64,000 nucleotides of DNA, taken from contig NZ_PJIM01000001.1 of NCBI RefSeq assembly GCF_002929295.1, forward strand, positions 917,643 to 981,642, in the 5' to 3' direction. Numbering within the stretch: position 1 is the stretch's first letter; every line of letters begins with the position of its first letter. Positions 8,145 through 16,867 of this stretch are shown here, piece after piece. The position numbers and the translations under genes are program-made. The stretch is from Arthrobacter sp. SX1312 (GTDB lineage: Bacteria; Actinomycetota; Actinomycetes; Actinomycetales; Micrococcaceae). Under the pieces are notes generated by a model, which was not told the origin of the DNA, did no database searches, and worked only from the letters and a program-made list of their open reading frames with translations.

Positions 8145-8609
8145 CTACGGGAATGCCTTCCCTCGCATGCTGAGGTCCTTGAACGCGACCACCTCACCGA
8201 AGAGTTGCTCTCCGGTGGGAACGAAGCCGAGCTTGAGGTAGAACCCTTCCGGACCATGCTCGCCTCGCTCCCACAGGACGGAGATGCGCTCCACGCCGCG
8301 GTCACGGGCCTCCTCTTCCAGGGCATTCACGGCGAACCGTCCCACGCCGCGTCCTTGAGCGGACGCGGCCACGCTGAGTCGCCAGATGCCGGCACGGAAT
8401 GCTTCGAGTTCGTGGTCGGGATCGAAGTTACCCATGATGAAGGCCAGCACGTCGTCGCCGTCAACCACGACCCGTGGCCAGGCCGTGGGGTTCACGTAAG
8501 CTTCGGCGATCGAGTGCACAACCGGTGCGACGAAGGCCTCCTGTTCGGGCCGGAGCGTGATGCCGACGGCCTTGCCGAGGTTCTCCGGAGTCAACGGCAC
8601 AAGTCTCAT
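8145..8609 (-). CDS. GNAT family N-acetyltransferase
   Basis: A 154-residue GNAT protein. Motif A is visible as WRLSVAASAQGRGVGRFAV, with the acetyl-CoA pyrophosphate loop Q-G-R-G-V-G. The C-terminal half has FYLKLGFVPTGEQLFGEVV, resembling the YKKLGF region of spermidine/spermine (SpeG/BltD-like) and other small-molecule acetyltransferases. It would transfer acetyl from acetyl-CoA to an amine; the substrate is unknown. It starts at ATG 8609-8607 and overlaps the stop of the upstream SGNH hydrolase by 4 bp, so the two form a coupled pair. The pair looks less GC-rich than the window average by eye. Confidence 0.85.
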   Translation of the reverse strand: MRLVPLTPENLGKAVGITLRPEQEAFVAPVVHSIAEAYVNPTAWPRVVVDGDDVLAFIMGNFDPDHELEAFRAGIWRLSVAASAQGRGVGRFAVNALEEEARDRGVERISVLWERGEHGPEGFYLKLGFVPTGEQLFGEVVAFKDLSMRGKAFP

Positions 8610-9313
8610 GAACCGACAATAGGTGCAGTTGCGGTCACGTGCGGTCCTGATCGGCGAACAGGAACAGGTGCTTCAGACGATCCATACCGGGATAACGAGG
8701 CGTGCTGGATGAGGGCCTGCTGGACGAGGGCCTGCTGGACGTAGGGCGACAGAGCCGCCGTCATGACGGCGGCCAGGACCGCATGCCCCTGGTCGTTGGG
8801 GTGGAGTTGGCCTTCTTCGGGGTAGAGGTATGGGAGGTGGTCCTCACCGAAGATGCCCCGCTGTCCCTTGATGAATGGCAGTCCTGTTTCCTCGGCACAG
8901 TCGCCGTGCAGATCGAAAACCCGCCGGCCTTTCGGTGGTTCCTGGAGCGTTGATGGCCAGTACGGTTCCACGACGAGGACCTGAGACTCGGGCAGGGCGT
9001 CCCGGAGCGTGGTCATGTCCTGGATCATCACGCGGCGGAGTTCGCTCTCCCGGTCAGGGATGCACTCGTAGTCGTTCTGCCCCAGAGCGACCAGAGCAAT
9101 TTGCGGTTGAGCGTTGATGACCATCTGCAAGGGGTGCAATGGAAACGCGTCTGTGTCGCGCCGACGGATGAAGCCCAGGCCGTCCACGGAGAAATTGTGC
9201 TCCTCCAGATTCAGGCCGGCACAGGTGATGCTCGTCCAGCGCTTGCTCGGGTCCGAGATCCCCCGCCATCCTGTGCCGATACTGTCTCCGTAGATCCCCA
9301 TTCTTGTAGTCAT
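8606..9313 (-). CDS. SGNH/GDSL-family hydrolase
   Basis: A 235-residue SGNH hydrolase (esterase/lipase superfamily). Block I is YGDSIGTGW with nucleophile Ser11. Block III is LVALGQNDYE, with the oxyanion asparagine. Block V is QLHPNDQGH, with the catalytic Asp and His. No signal peptide is visible, so it is probably cytoplasmic. The C-terminus has a short in-frame repeat (QQAL) produced by three 15-bp DNA units, followed by a Ser/Pro/Val-rich tail. The start ATG 9313-9311 lies 6 bp downstream of a TAGCGT -10-like hexamer (9325-9320), consistent with a leaderless transcript. The stop overlaps the GNAT gene by 4 bp. Substrate unknown. Confidence 0.82.
   Translation of the reverse strand: MTTRMGIYGDSIGTGWRGISDPSKRWTSITCAGLNLEEHNFSVDGLGFIRRRDTDAFPLHPLQMVINAQPQIALVALGQNDYECIPDRESELRRVMIQDMTTLRDALPESQVLVVEPYWPSTLQEPPKGRRVFDLHGDCAEETGLPFIKGQRGIFGEDHLPYLYPEEGQLHPNDQGHAVLAAVMTAALSPYVQQALVQQALIQHASLSRYGSSEAPVPVRRSGPHVTATAPIVGS
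8704..8748. repeat. Three 15-bp tandem units in the SGNH gene 3' region
   Basis: Units at 8704-8718, 8719-8733 and 8734-8748 follow GCTGGACGAGGGCCT, the first with one change and the third diverging after nine bases. The repeat stays in frame and encodes QQAL-type residues on the minus strand, so copy-number change would lengthen or shorten the protein without a frameshift. Confidence 0.75.
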
Positions 9314-9398
9314 CGGCTCACGCTAGCAACGCACCGGGCCGATGCCCTGCCATCACCGCGAGTGGCCGGCAGAGGATCCTTGACGATACCCGGCGGGT

Positions 9399-9746
9399 TC
9401 AGAACCGGAGATTCTCCGGAATCAGTTCTTCGGCACAATCTGTGATGTCGAAGAACTGATTCGTCACCGGGCCCAGGGGGTCTTCTACGGGGGCGCCGTC
9501 GAGCCACGCCTGCAGTCGGGAGGACAGGGCGGCGCCCGCTTGATCCCACCATTGGATTCGATCGGGAAGTATCACGCCGACGCGGACGTAGTCCGCCGCT
9601 TGGTGGAGCACGGCCCACTCGATGGAGTCTCGCCTGACGTTCATCGAACCGCGGTCCCGGAGGTGCTCTTCGACTTCAGCGAAGAGGATCCAGTCACGCC
9701 ACCCTCGGGAAAGTGTTGTGAGGTCAGGAACCGGAAGCAAGGTCAT
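9399..9746 (-). CDS. Hypothetical protein, 115 aa
   Basis: I do not recognise this family. The reading frame gives MTLLPVPDLTTLSRGWRDW at the N-terminus, an acidic and Trp-containing middle (FAEVEEHLRDRG, IQWWDQAG), and ends in CAEELIPENLRF. No signal peptide, membrane segment or metal motif is visible. I chose ATG 9746 because GGAAGG sits 6 bp upstream; the in-frame ATG at 9752 abuts that purine run directly. Codon use fits a real gene, and it lies in line with the downstream SGNH-GNAT pair, 85 bp away, as a possible third member. Its base composition looks lower in GC than the core neighbours. Confidence 0.55.
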   Translation of the reverse strand: MTLLPVPDLTTLSRGWRDWILFAEVEEHLRDRGSMNVRRDSIEWAVLHQAADYVRVGVILPDRIQWWDQAGAALSSRLQAWLDGAPVEDPLGPVTNQFFDITDCAEELIPENLRF

Positions 9747-10054
9747 GGCCATCCTTCCAGATGCATTCCCGGCGATACGGTGCCACCCTGCCCGTACCGA
9801 GCCCGGCCCTCCCGCCGAGCCCGGCCCTCCCGCCGAGAGGTCGCCCGTCGGACGTTTCGCCGGTGGGTGCGACGATCGTTGTCGGGGATCGGTCGGGTGA
9901 TTGCCCATGTGGCGGTCGAGGGTCGATCGGAACGGGGTCGTGGGTACGGGTCGGCTCGCTTCGAGGCGGCCGGGAGTGCGGCGTCCGGACTTGCAAGAGG
10001 TCTCTGCCTCCCGGGCGAGGGGCTTTCATCAGGACACTGGGTCCCGCAGTCGGG
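9747..10054. other. 308-bp gap with an 18-bp tandem duplication
   Basis: This stretch is the 5' side of the small minus-strand gene and the 3' side of the MarR gene. It contains two perfect copies of an 18-bp unit (GCCCGGCCCTCCCGCCGA) at 9801-9818 and 9819-9836. Open frames here are GC-driven and show no family motif. I see no convincing terminator, RNA gene or operator. Confidence 0.5.
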
Positions 10055-10573
10055 TCAGTTGGGCACCGTAGGGACGGTGGCAGCGGGCCCGGCAGCGTTG
10101 GAGCCCTCGGCTGCGATACCCTCGCTCGAGGCCGCGCCCGCCGCCGTGTAGTTCCAGCGCGGCGCACCGAGTTCCCGGATGACGGTCTTCAGGTGGCTCC
10201 GCAGCTCCTCGGAGACCAGACCCCCGCCGGCCACCAGGGTGCGCTCGATGTCCTCGGAGGCCTCGAGGACCTGGCGCCCCGCGGGCGAGATCGAGACCAT
10301 GTGGGAGCGCCGGTCCAGATCGTTCCGCACACGCGTGACATGGCCCCTGGATTCCAGCCGGGAGAGGGTCTTGCCCATCGTCTGCGCCTGCACACGCACG
10401 ATCTGGGCGAGACTCGCCTGCGTCATTGCTCCCTGATCAGCGAGGACACCGAGGGCTATCACTCCGGCGTGGGTCACTCCGATGTCGACCAGACGCTCAT
10501 TCCATGCGTGCTCGACCAGACGCGCCGCTGTCGTCAGCAGTCGACCGGTAGGCCATTGCTCCAGATCGGGCAT
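10055..10573 (-). CDS. MarR-family transcriptional regulator
   Basis: A winged-helix MarR-type repressor of about 172 residues. The DNA-binding part includes MTQASLAQIVRVQAQTMGKT followed by LSRLESRGHVTRVRNDLDRR, the recognition helix and the wing with its DRR motif. The C-terminus after the helical dimer region is an extended Ala/Ser/Gly tail (AAGAASSEGIAAEG). The start ATG 10573-10571 is inferred; an in-frame GTG 12 bp upstream is also possible. It is transcribed divergently from the Bcp peroxiredoxin gene across about 170 bp, so peroxide or redox control of that gene is a testable guess. No ligand can be predicted. Confidence 0.85.
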   Translation of the reverse strand: MPDLEQWPTGRLLTTAARLVEHAWNERLVDIGVTHAGVIALGVLADQGAMTQASLAQIVRVQAQTMGKTLSRLESRGHVTRVRNDLDRRSHMVSISPAGRQVLEASEDIERTLVAGGGLVSEELRSHLKTVIRELGAPRWNYTAAGAASSEGIAAEGSNAAGPAATVPTVPN

Positions 10574-10742
10574 AGAACCGTGCACTTCCTCTCGCTCACG
10601 AGACCGGCGGCCGCCATCGGCGTCGGACCTTCCAACTATGATAGCTAGGCTGGCTGCCCGATCTCTCCATTCCGGCCACCAGGGCCCCGGCCCTGCGGCG
10701 CGTCCCGCGACGCCGCCGTCCCATCGATTCCCAGGAGCATGC

Positions 10743-11216
10743 ATGTCGCAACGACTGACCACGGGCGCTGGTGCCCCCGATTTCACGCTCAGGGATGCCT
10801 CGGGCCGGGACGTGACGCTGTCCTCCCTCAGGGGCACCAACGTCGTCGTGTACTTCTACCCGGCCGCCGCCACTCCGGGCTGCACCACCGAGGCCTGCGA
10901 CTTCCGCGACAACCTGGCCTCGCTCGGCGCGGCCGGTTACAAGGTGCTGGGAATCTCCCCGGACCCGGTGGGTAAGCTGGCCGCCTTCTCCGAGAAGGAA
11001 TCGCTCACCTTCCCCCTCCTCTCGGACGAGGACCACGCGGTCGCCGAAGCGTACGGGGCGTGGGGCGAGAAGAAGAACTACGGGAAGACCTACGAGGGCC
11101 TCATCCGCTCCACGGTGGTGGTGGACCCCGAGGGCAGGATCGCGATGGCCCAGTACAACGTGCGCGCCACCGGTCACGTCGCGAAGCTGCGTCGCGACCT
11201 CGGGATCGACCGGTAG
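10743..11216 (+). CDS. bcp: Thioredoxin-dependent thiol peroxidase (Bcp/PrxQ)
   Basis: A 157-residue peroxiredoxin of the Bcp/PrxQ class that reduces H2O2 and organic peroxides using thioredoxin. The active-site block FYPAAATPGCTTEACDFRDN contains the peroxidatic Cys47 and, five residues on, the resolving Cys52, the spacing typical of atypical 2-Cys PrxQ proteins. Family members commonly have PKADTPGCT; here the loop is PAAATPGCT. GWGEKKNYGKTYEGLIRST-type sequence in the C-terminal half is also characteristic of Bcp. The ATG at 10743 is preceded by AGGAG at 6-bp spacing. It is cytoplasmic, and monocistronic upstream of tRNA-Leu. Confidence 0.93.
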   Translation: MSQRLTTGAGAPDFTLRDASGRDVTLSSLRGTNVVVYFYPAAATPGCTTEACDFRDNLASLGAAGYKVLGISPDPVGKLAAFSEKESLTFPLLSDEDHAVAEAYGAWGEKKNYGKTYEGLIRSTVVVDPEGRIAMAQYNVRATGHVAKLRRDLGIDR

Positions 11217-11299
11217 GAAGTTTCCAGGAACCACGGACGCCGATCCATTGGCGTTACAGTGAAGGACAAGGAATGCCCTCCGCGTGAGCGGCATCCCGA

Positions 11300-11381
<82 letters not shown>

Positions 11382-11569
11382 CGGTAGGACGCCCAGGCAG
11401 AAGCATTCCCGCGGGCTTGGGCCCGCCACTGTCAGCATGTGCTGATCGCGTTCAGTCATGGCGATCGAGGACGTACCGTCTCGCCAAGACCTGCGTCGAT
11501 TTGTTATCGTGTCGACTTTGGAGTCGAGTTGAGGAAACAGCTCGGCTCAAGCACGGCGAACGGCCAGCT

Positions 11570-12232
11570 GTGACCCCTGCAAGTGAGAACTTGACCCCCC
11601 TACCGGGGGCTGTATCCGGTATCGAGTACTTCGTTGGTTGCCCGACCGGCACCGCCGAACAGTACTTCTCCGATGGCGCTCTCCGGTGGTCGGTCGGGCT
11701 GTACCGCATCCACGGCTACGAGCGCGGCGACATCATTCCCACTCTTGACCTGTGCCTGTCCCACATCGAACCCCCCGACCGCGATGCCGCCCGCAACTTC
11801 TGGGACGGCCTCTCCTCGACAGGGAAGCCCACATCGATATGCATGTCCATCCGTGACCTCAAGGGGCGAGCCCACAAGGTCCTCATCTTCGGCGACCGCA
11901 TCCTCGACGGCGCGGAAGCGATCGGCCGGATGATTCTGGTCGTGGACCTCACCCGTTCGATCCACTCCGATACGCTCCAGGTCGCGAACGAAGCTGTCAC
12001 CGCCTCGGCAGCGGGCCGCGCGGTCATCGAGCAGGCCAAGGGCGTCCTCATGGCCTTCGCCGGCCTGAACGCCGCAGAAGCCTTCGACCGGATCACCTCA
12101 TACAGCCGGCGAACGAATGGCAAGGTCCTCATCGTGGCGCAGGAGATCATCGACTGCGCAGTCAAGCTCACCCCCGAGAATCAGCACCAATCCCGCGAGC
12201 AAGCCTTTCTGGACCTCGTCGTCGCACATTGA
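11570..12232 (+). CDS. PAS and ANTAR domain RNA-binding antiterminator-type regulator
   Basis: About 220 residues: an N-terminal PAS-like sensor (SDGALRWSVGLYRIHGYERG, then LSHIEPPDRDAARNFW) and a C-terminal ANTAR domain. The ANTAR hallmark is GRAVIEQAKGVLMAFAGLNA followed by AFDRITSYSRRTNGKV. ANTAR proteins bind dual hairpins in nascent RNA and prevent transcription termination. GTG 11570 is the likely start, though without a clear ribosome site. The frame stays open back into tRNA-Leu, but a start there (MAELADALDLGSS) is the usual translated-tRNA artefact. The gene lies between tRNA-Leu and a 14-bp copy of the tRNA 3' end (12343-12356), and is visibly less GC-rich than its neighbours, suggesting acquisition. 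Confidence 0.85.
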   Translation: MTPASENLTPLPGAVSGIEYFVGCPTGTAEQYFSDGALRWSVGLYRIHGYERGDIIPTLDLCLSHIEPPDRDAARNFWDGLSSTGKPTSICMSIRDLKGRAHKVLIFGDRILDGAEAIGRMILVVDLTRSIHSDTLQVANEAVTASAAGRAVIEQAKGVLMAFAGLNAAEAFDRITSYSRRTNGKVLIVAQEIIDCAVKLTPENQHQSREQAFLDLVVAH

Positions 12233-12574
12233 GTCATGAACTGAACGGGCGCCCGATGTCGCAGGCAGCGGCAGTGGGTGACCCAGAGCCCCTCCGTGAT
12301 GGCGCCGGCTGATCAGAGGCGCGGCAGCTGGTGACCACTGCCCCCCTCTTGCGCACCATCACCACCACGCACCGGACCGGACCGACGCCGCATCCGCCCG
12401 CATCGTCGCAGGTCACGGCCCGGTCACGGAATCGGCCTGGGATACCTTCCCGAGAAATCCGACCCATCCACCTCTCCGGCACGCCCGAAGTACCTCCGAG
12501 ACATCGACACGATGTGTTTCACACGACAGTCACAGACCGAGGCAGATGCCGGGTCGTAACTATGGAGGAATTTC
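12233..12574. other. 342-bp intergenic region between ANTAR and fasciclin genes
   Basis: The region holds the second 14-bp copy of the tRNA-Leu end near 12343. Downstream it holds the fasciclin 5' region, ending in GGAGGAATTTC before the ATG. A short plus-strand frame here is Thr/Pro/Arg-rich and shows no family features, so I do not call it. I see no clear hairpin or riboswitch. Confidence 0.5.
12343..12356 (+). repeat. 14-bp direct repeat, copy 2 (tRNA-Leu end remnant)
   Basis: Exact copy of the tRNA-Leu 3' end CCCCTCTTGCGCAC outside any tRNA. With copy 1 it brackets the PAS-ANTAR gene, resembling attL/attR of a tiny or decayed element. No integrase is present between the copies. Confidence 0.6.
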
Positions 12575-13276
12575 ATGCAGATCACCAAGCGTAGGAACCT
12601 GTCCATCCTGGGTATCGCGGCAGTCTCGATGTTCGGCCTCGCGGCCTGTGGCGGAGGCGACGAAGCAGCGTCCGGTTCGGACTCGAGCAGCATGGCCGAG
12701 GAGACCACCATGGCCAGTGAGTCCCCCTCGATGGAGGCCAGCATGAGCCCCTCCGCTGACGCCATGATGGACCCCGCAGCGAACCTCGTCGGCCCCGGTT
12801 GCGAGGGCTACGCCGCTGAAGTTCCCGAGGGCGACGGATCGGTGGCCGGCATGGCGCTCGATCCCGTGGCGACCGCCGCCGGCAACAACCCCCTCCTGAC
12901 CCAGCTGACCGCTGCCGTCTCCGGCGGCATCAACCCCGAGGTAGACCTCGTGGACACCCTCAACGGCGGCGAGTTCACCGTCTTCGCACCGGTCGACGAC
13001 GCCTTCGCGGCACTGCCGGCCGAGACCGTCGAGGGCCTGAAGACCGACACCGACGGCCTCAACAGCATCCTCACCTACCACGTGGTCCCGGGCAAGATCC
13101 AGCCGTCCGAGCTCGAGGGCACCATGCAGACCACGGTCCAGGGCGCGGAGCTGGAGGTCACCGGTTCGGGCGACGAACTCCAGGTCAACGGTGCCAACGT
13201 GATCTGCGGCGGCGTCCAGACCGCCAACGCCGTCGTGTACCTGATCGACACCGTCCTCACGCCCCCCGCCGGCTAA
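12575..13276 (+). CDS. Fasciclin-domain lipoprotein
   Basis: A 233-residue exported lipoprotein. The signal peptide ([20 protein letters not shown]) ends in lipobox LAAC with Cys25. It is followed by an Asp/Ser/Met-rich linker to about residue 75, then one fasciclin (FAS1) domain. FAS1 motifs are [19 protein letters not shown] and [11 protein letters not shown], with a final [14 protein letters not shown]1 domains mediate adhesion; the closest described actinobacterial relatives are mycobacterial MPT70/MPT83. A strong ribosome site, GGAGGAA, lies 6 bp before ATG 12575. It appears monocistronic, ending at a hairpin terminator (13324-13368). Membrane anchoring by lipid on the outer face is expected. 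Confidence 0.92.
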   Translation: MQITKRRNLSILGIAAVSMFGLAACGGGDEAASGSDSSSMAEETTMASESPSMEASMSPSADAMMDPAANLVGPGCEGYAAEVPEGDGSVAGMALDPVATAAGNNPLLTQLTAAVSGGINPEVDLVDTLNGGEFTVFAPVDDAFAALPAETVEGLKTDTDGLNSILTYHVVPGKIQPSELEGTMQTTVQGAELEVTGSGDELQVNGANVICGGVQTANAVVYLIDTVLTPPAG

Positions 13277-13323
13277 GGACTCCCCCGCCTCCCTGGCGCA
13301 TCCCTCTAACATGTCCCAGGGAT

Positions 13324-13368
13324 CACGGACGGGCCCTCGCACCCCTCGGGGTGGGGGGCCCGTTCGTG
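13324..13368 (+). terminator. Hairpin terminator after fasciclin gene
   Basis: Arms CACGGACGGGCCC (13324-13336) and GGGCCCGTTCGTG (13356-13368) pair over 13 positions with one G-T wobble; the loop contains a second small CCCC/GGGG hairpin. It lies 48 bp after the fasciclin stop. Confidence 0.7.
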
Positions 13369-13481
13369 TGTCCGGACCGGCCAGTCCCTGGGCGGGCCGG
13401 ACAGGACCATCGCCTACACTGGGGCATTCCAGCCACCGGCCCATGACGGACCGGCCCCCTGCCCTTCGGAGACCGACGCCA

Positions 13482-15212
13482 GTGAACAACCCTGCCGCGC
13501 GCCGCACCAGCCACGCACGGGCGACCCACGGTGTGAAACGCGTCGCCGCTATGGCAGCCGCCCTCGTCTCAGCGGTATCGCTCGCCTCCTGCACGGTGGG
13601 CCAGGTTCCGTCCCCCGAACCCGTGACGACGACGTCGGCCCCGGCCTCGGACGCCGCCACGTTCACGTTCGGCACGGCCGCGCATCCCCGCACGCTGGAC
13701 CCGGCGCTCGCGAACGACACCGAGTCCTACCGCGTGAGCCAGCAGATCCTCCAGGGACTCGTGGGCGTCGATCCGCTGACCTCCGAGCCGACGCCGCTCC
13801 TGGCGGAATCCTGGGACGAGTCGGACGACGGGCGGACCTACGAGTTCACCCTGCGCGACGACGTCGTCTTCCAGGACGGCGAGACGTTCGACGCCGCCGC
13901 CGTGTGCGCCAATTTCGACCGCTGGTACACGCTCCCCGAGAGCGCGCGAGCCGCTACGAACCGGCTGCCCTTCGAGAACGTGTTCAAGGGATACTCCGAC
14001 ACCCCCGAGGTGAGCCTCTACGAGGACTGCACCGCGACCTCGGCCCACACCCTGGACCTCCAACTCACCTCCCGGATCACGGGGCTGATCCCGGCGCTCG
14101 CCACACCCGCCTTCGCCATGTCCTCGCCCGCCGCGCTCGAGGCCGGTGCTGCGGACGAGTTGACCGGGACACGGGACGGCGCCCCCATCTCCCGCTACGG
14201 CCAGGCGCCCGTCGGAACCGGACCGTTCCGACTCGTCTCCTGGGAGGAAGGGGATGTGGAGCTCGCGTTCTTCGACGACTACTGGGGTGAGCGCGGCGAG
14301 GTGGATCGCGTGGTCTTCACCACCATCGCGAACCCCGACTCCCGGGCGCGCGCCCTGACCTCGGGCCGGATCGACGGCTACGACTTCGTGTCCGTGGACA
14401 GCGCCGTCGACCTCGCCCGCAACGGTCTCCAGTTCCTGCAGCGCGATCCGTACTCCGTGCTCTACCTGGGCATGAACCAGGGCTTCCCCGGCGTCGACGA
14501 CCCCCTGTTCCGCGAAGCCGTAGCGCACGCCATCGACAAGAGCGCCCTCATCGACGGCCGTTTCCTCAACGGGACGAAGCCGGCCCGTCAGTTCATCCCC
14601 GAGAAGCTCGGTGTGAGCAACGAGACGGTCGAGGATTACGGCTACGACGTCGAGCTCGCCAAGGACCTGCTCGAGCGCTCCGGGTACGACGGGCGCGAGC
14701 TGCCCTTCTACTATCCCCGCAACGTCTCCAGGGCCTACCTGCCCTCCCCCGAGAAGGCCTACGCGGAGCTGAGCCGGCAGCTGACCGAGGCCGGCTTCAA
14801 CATCAAGCCGGTACCCGTCGACTGGAGCGAAGGCTACGTCGAGGCGGTCCAGCAGTCCGGGGACCGGGCGTTCCACCTGCTCGGATGGAGCGGCAGCTAC
14901 CAGGACCCCGACAACTTCGTGAGTGCACTCTTCGGCATGTACTCGGAGGAGTTCGCCTATGAGGACCCGCAGCTGTTCAGCAAGATCAACCGGGCACGGG
15001 GACTGCCTGCGGGCGAGGACCGCACCGAGGCCTATGCGGACATCAGCGCGCAGGTCTCCGACCGGATCCCGGCCGTCCCGCTCGCCTTCCCGATCTCCGC
15101 GCTGGCGATGAGCCCGCGCGTGACCACGTACCCCGTGAGCCCCGTCATGAACGAGGTCTTCAACCGCATCGACCTGGCCGATGTCGAACCCCGGCCGACG
15201 CCGTCGGACTGA
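13482..15212 (+). CDS. ABC transporter substrate-binding lipoprotein, family 5 (peptide/opine type)
   Basis: A 576-residue extracytoplasmic solute-binding protein of SBP family 5 (DppA/OppA-like). The N-terminus is a long basic region, a hydrophobic stretch (VAAMAAALVSAVSLASC) and a lipobox with Cys near residue 37. The mature part shows FGTAAHPRTLDPALANDTES, EPTPLLAESWDESDDGRTYEF and VGTGPFRLVSWEEGD, the standard family 5 landmarks. GTG 13482 is chosen because GGAG lies 10 bp upstream; an in-frame ATG at 13443 has none. No permease or ATPase genes are next to it, so it must work with transporter parts encoded elsewhere or act as an orphan receptor. The natural ligand (oligopeptide or other) is unknown. 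Confidence 0.9.
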   Translation: MNNPAARRTSHARATHGVKRVAAMAAALVSAVSLASCTVGQVPSPEPVTTTSAPASDAATFTFGTAAHPRTLDPALANDTESYRVSQQILQGLVGVDPLTSEPTPLLAESWDESDDGRTYEFTLRDDVVFQDGETFDAAAVCANFDRWYTLPESARAATNRLPFENVFKGYSDTPEVSLYEDCTATSAHTLDLQLTSRITGLIPALATPAFAMSSPAALEAGAADELTGTRDGAPISRYGQAPVGTGPFRLVSWEEGDVELAFFDDYWGERGEVDRVVFTTIANPDSRARALTSGRIDGYDFVSVDSAVDLARNGLQFLQRDPYSVLYLGMNQGFPGVDDPLFREAVAHAIDKSALIDGRFLNGTKPARQFIPEKLGVSNETVEDYGYDVELAKDLLERSGYDGRELPFYYPRNVSRAYLPSPEKAYAELSRQLTEAGFNIKPVPVDWSEGYVEAVQQSGDRAFHLLGWSGSYQDPDNFVSALFGMYSEEFAYEDPQLFSKINRARGLPAGEDRTEAYADISAQVSDRIPAVPLAFPISALAMSPRVTTYPVSPVMNEVFNRIDLADVEPRPTPSD

Positions 15213-15322
15213 GCTGCCCGGCACGGCATCCCGGGGGCGGCCGCGACCTCAGGACGATTTAAGTTCGGTCACCACCAGACGCTAGTGTTTGTCTCCTAGT
15301 GACCTCGCGACTGGAGACTCCG

Positions 15323-16816
15323 TTGACCACAATCCATCAGGGCACGCCCGCCAAGACCACCGACGTCGTCCTGATCGGCGGCGGGATCATGAGCGCCACC
15401 CTCGGCGCGTTCCTCCGGCAACTGCAGCCCGAGTGGGACATCTCCCTCTTCGAACGGCTCGACGTCGCGGGCCTCGAGAGCTCCGACCCCTGGAACAACG
15501 CCGGCACCGGCCACTCGGCCCTCTGCGAGCTGAACTACTCCCCCGCGGGGAAGGACGGTTCCGTCGATCCGGCGAAGGCCGTGGCGATCAACGAGCAGTT
15601 CCAGGTCTCGCGCCAGTTCTGGTCGCACATGGTGTCCGAGGGGTTCATCGGCGACCCCCGCACCTTCATCAACCCGGTGCCTCACATGAGCTTCGTATGG
15701 GGCCAGGCCAACGCCGAGTACCTGCGCCGGCGCTACGAGGCACTCAGCCCGCAACCGCTGTTCAGCACCATGGAGCACAGCGAGGACCACGACACCATCG
15801 CGGGATGGACCCCCCTCGTGATGCAGGGCCGCAACCCCTCCCAGCCCGTCGCCGCCTCGCGCGTCGAAGGCGGCACCGACGTCGACTTCGGTGCCCTCAC
15901 CCGCCACCTCACCACCTACCTCGAGGGAACCGGCGTCGACCTGCACTACGGATTCGATGTCCTCGACGTCGCTCGGGCGACGGACGGCCGCTGGGACGTG
16001 AAGGTCAGGAACAAGGCGACCGGCGAGACCAGCACCGTCACCACGAAGTTCGTCTTCATCGGCGCCGGCGGAGGCGCCCTGCACCTGCTGCAGCGCAGCG
16101 GCATTCCCGAGGGCCGCGGGTTCGCGGGCTTCCCGGTCTCCGGCCAGTTCCTGCGCTGCACCGATCCGGACCTCGTGGGCCGGCACAACGCGAAGGTCTA
16201 CGGCCAGGCGTCGGTGGGTGCCCCGCCGATGTCCGTCCCGCACCTGGACACGCGCTTCGTCAAGGGCGAGCGCTCCCTGCTGTTCGGCCCCTACGCCGGT
16301 TTCTCCACCAAGTTCCTCAAGAGCGGCTCCTACCTGGACCTGCCGACGTCGATCCGCCCGTCGAACCTCGTGCCGATGCTCGCGGTCGCCAAGGACAACA
16401 TGTCCCTGACGAAGTACCTCATCACGGAGGTCCTCAAGAACCGCGATGCCAAGAACGACGCCCTCACCGACTTCCTGCCGATGGCCGAGGGCGGAAGCTG
16501 GGAACTGATCTCCGCGGGCCAGCGTGTACAGGTCATCAAGAAGGCTCCCGGGAAGGGCGGCGTGCTGCAGTTCGGGACGGAGGTCATCACCTCCTCGGAC
16601 GGCTCGGTCGGTGCTCTCCTCGGCGCCTCTCCCGGAGCGTCCACGGCGGCGCCGATCATGGTGGAACTGCTCAGGCGATGCTTCCCGGCCAAGATGTCCG
16701 GCTGGGAGCCGAAGCTCAAGGAGATGCTGCCCGGGTACGGCGTCAAGCTCAATGAGACCGCGTCCCTGGCAGCTGAGGTGCAGTCGATGACCGACCGGGT
16801 CCTCAAGCTCGCATAA
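15323..16816 (+). CDS. mqo: Malate:quinone oxidoreductase
   Basis: Oxidises L-malate to oxaloacetate and passes electrons to the membrane quinone pool; a FAD-dependent peripheral membrane enzyme. The 497-residue protein opens with the FAD-binding [17 protein letters not shown] block, followed by [18 protein letters not shown], a strong Mqo signature. [20 protein letters not shown] and the C-terminal [10 protein letters not shown] are also typical. I chose the TTG at 15323, preceded by GGAG at 6-bp spacing; an in-frame GTG at 15299 would add eight residues but has no ribosome site. It is probably monocistronic, with the next gene 51 bp away in the same direction. Confidence 0.95.
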   Translation: MTTIHQGTPAKTTDVVLIGGGIMSATLGAFLRQLQPEWDISLFERLDVAGLESSDPWNNAGTGHSALCELNYSPAGKDGSVDPAKAVAINEQFQVSRQFWSHMVSEGFIGDPRTFINPVPHMSFVWGQANAEYLRRRYEALSPQPLFSTMEHSEDHDTIAGWTPLVMQGRNPSQPVAASRVEGGTDVDFGALTRHLTTYLEGTGVDLHYGFDVLDVARATDGRWDVKVRNKATGETSTVTTKFVFIGAGGGALHLLQRSGIPEGRGFAGFPVSGQFLRCTDPDLVGRHNAKVYGQASVGAPPMSVPHLDTRFVKGERSLLFGPYAGFSTKFLKSGSYLDLPTSIRPSNLVPMLAVAKDNMSLTKYLITEVLKNRDAKNDALTDFLPMAEGGSWELISAGQRVQVIKKAPGKGGVLQFGTEVITSSDGSVGALLGASPGASTAAPIMVELLRRCFPAKMSGWEPKLKEMLPGYGVKLNETASLAAEVQSMTDRVLKLA

Positions 16817-16867
16817 CGTCCGACGGAGCCAGCCGGCCGGTCGACCCCAGCATCAAAGGCAGGTTCC

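Noticed and set aside
9801-9836. Two 18-bp direct repeats as a regulatory site
   Set aside because: Simple Pro/Gly-like GC-rich duplication with no symmetry and not at a promoter position.
12331-12594. An 87-codon plus-strand frame before the fasciclin gene
   Set aside because: Thr/Pro/Arg composition, no ribosome site, overlaps the fasciclin start, and contains the tRNA-end copy, so it is more likely intergenic.
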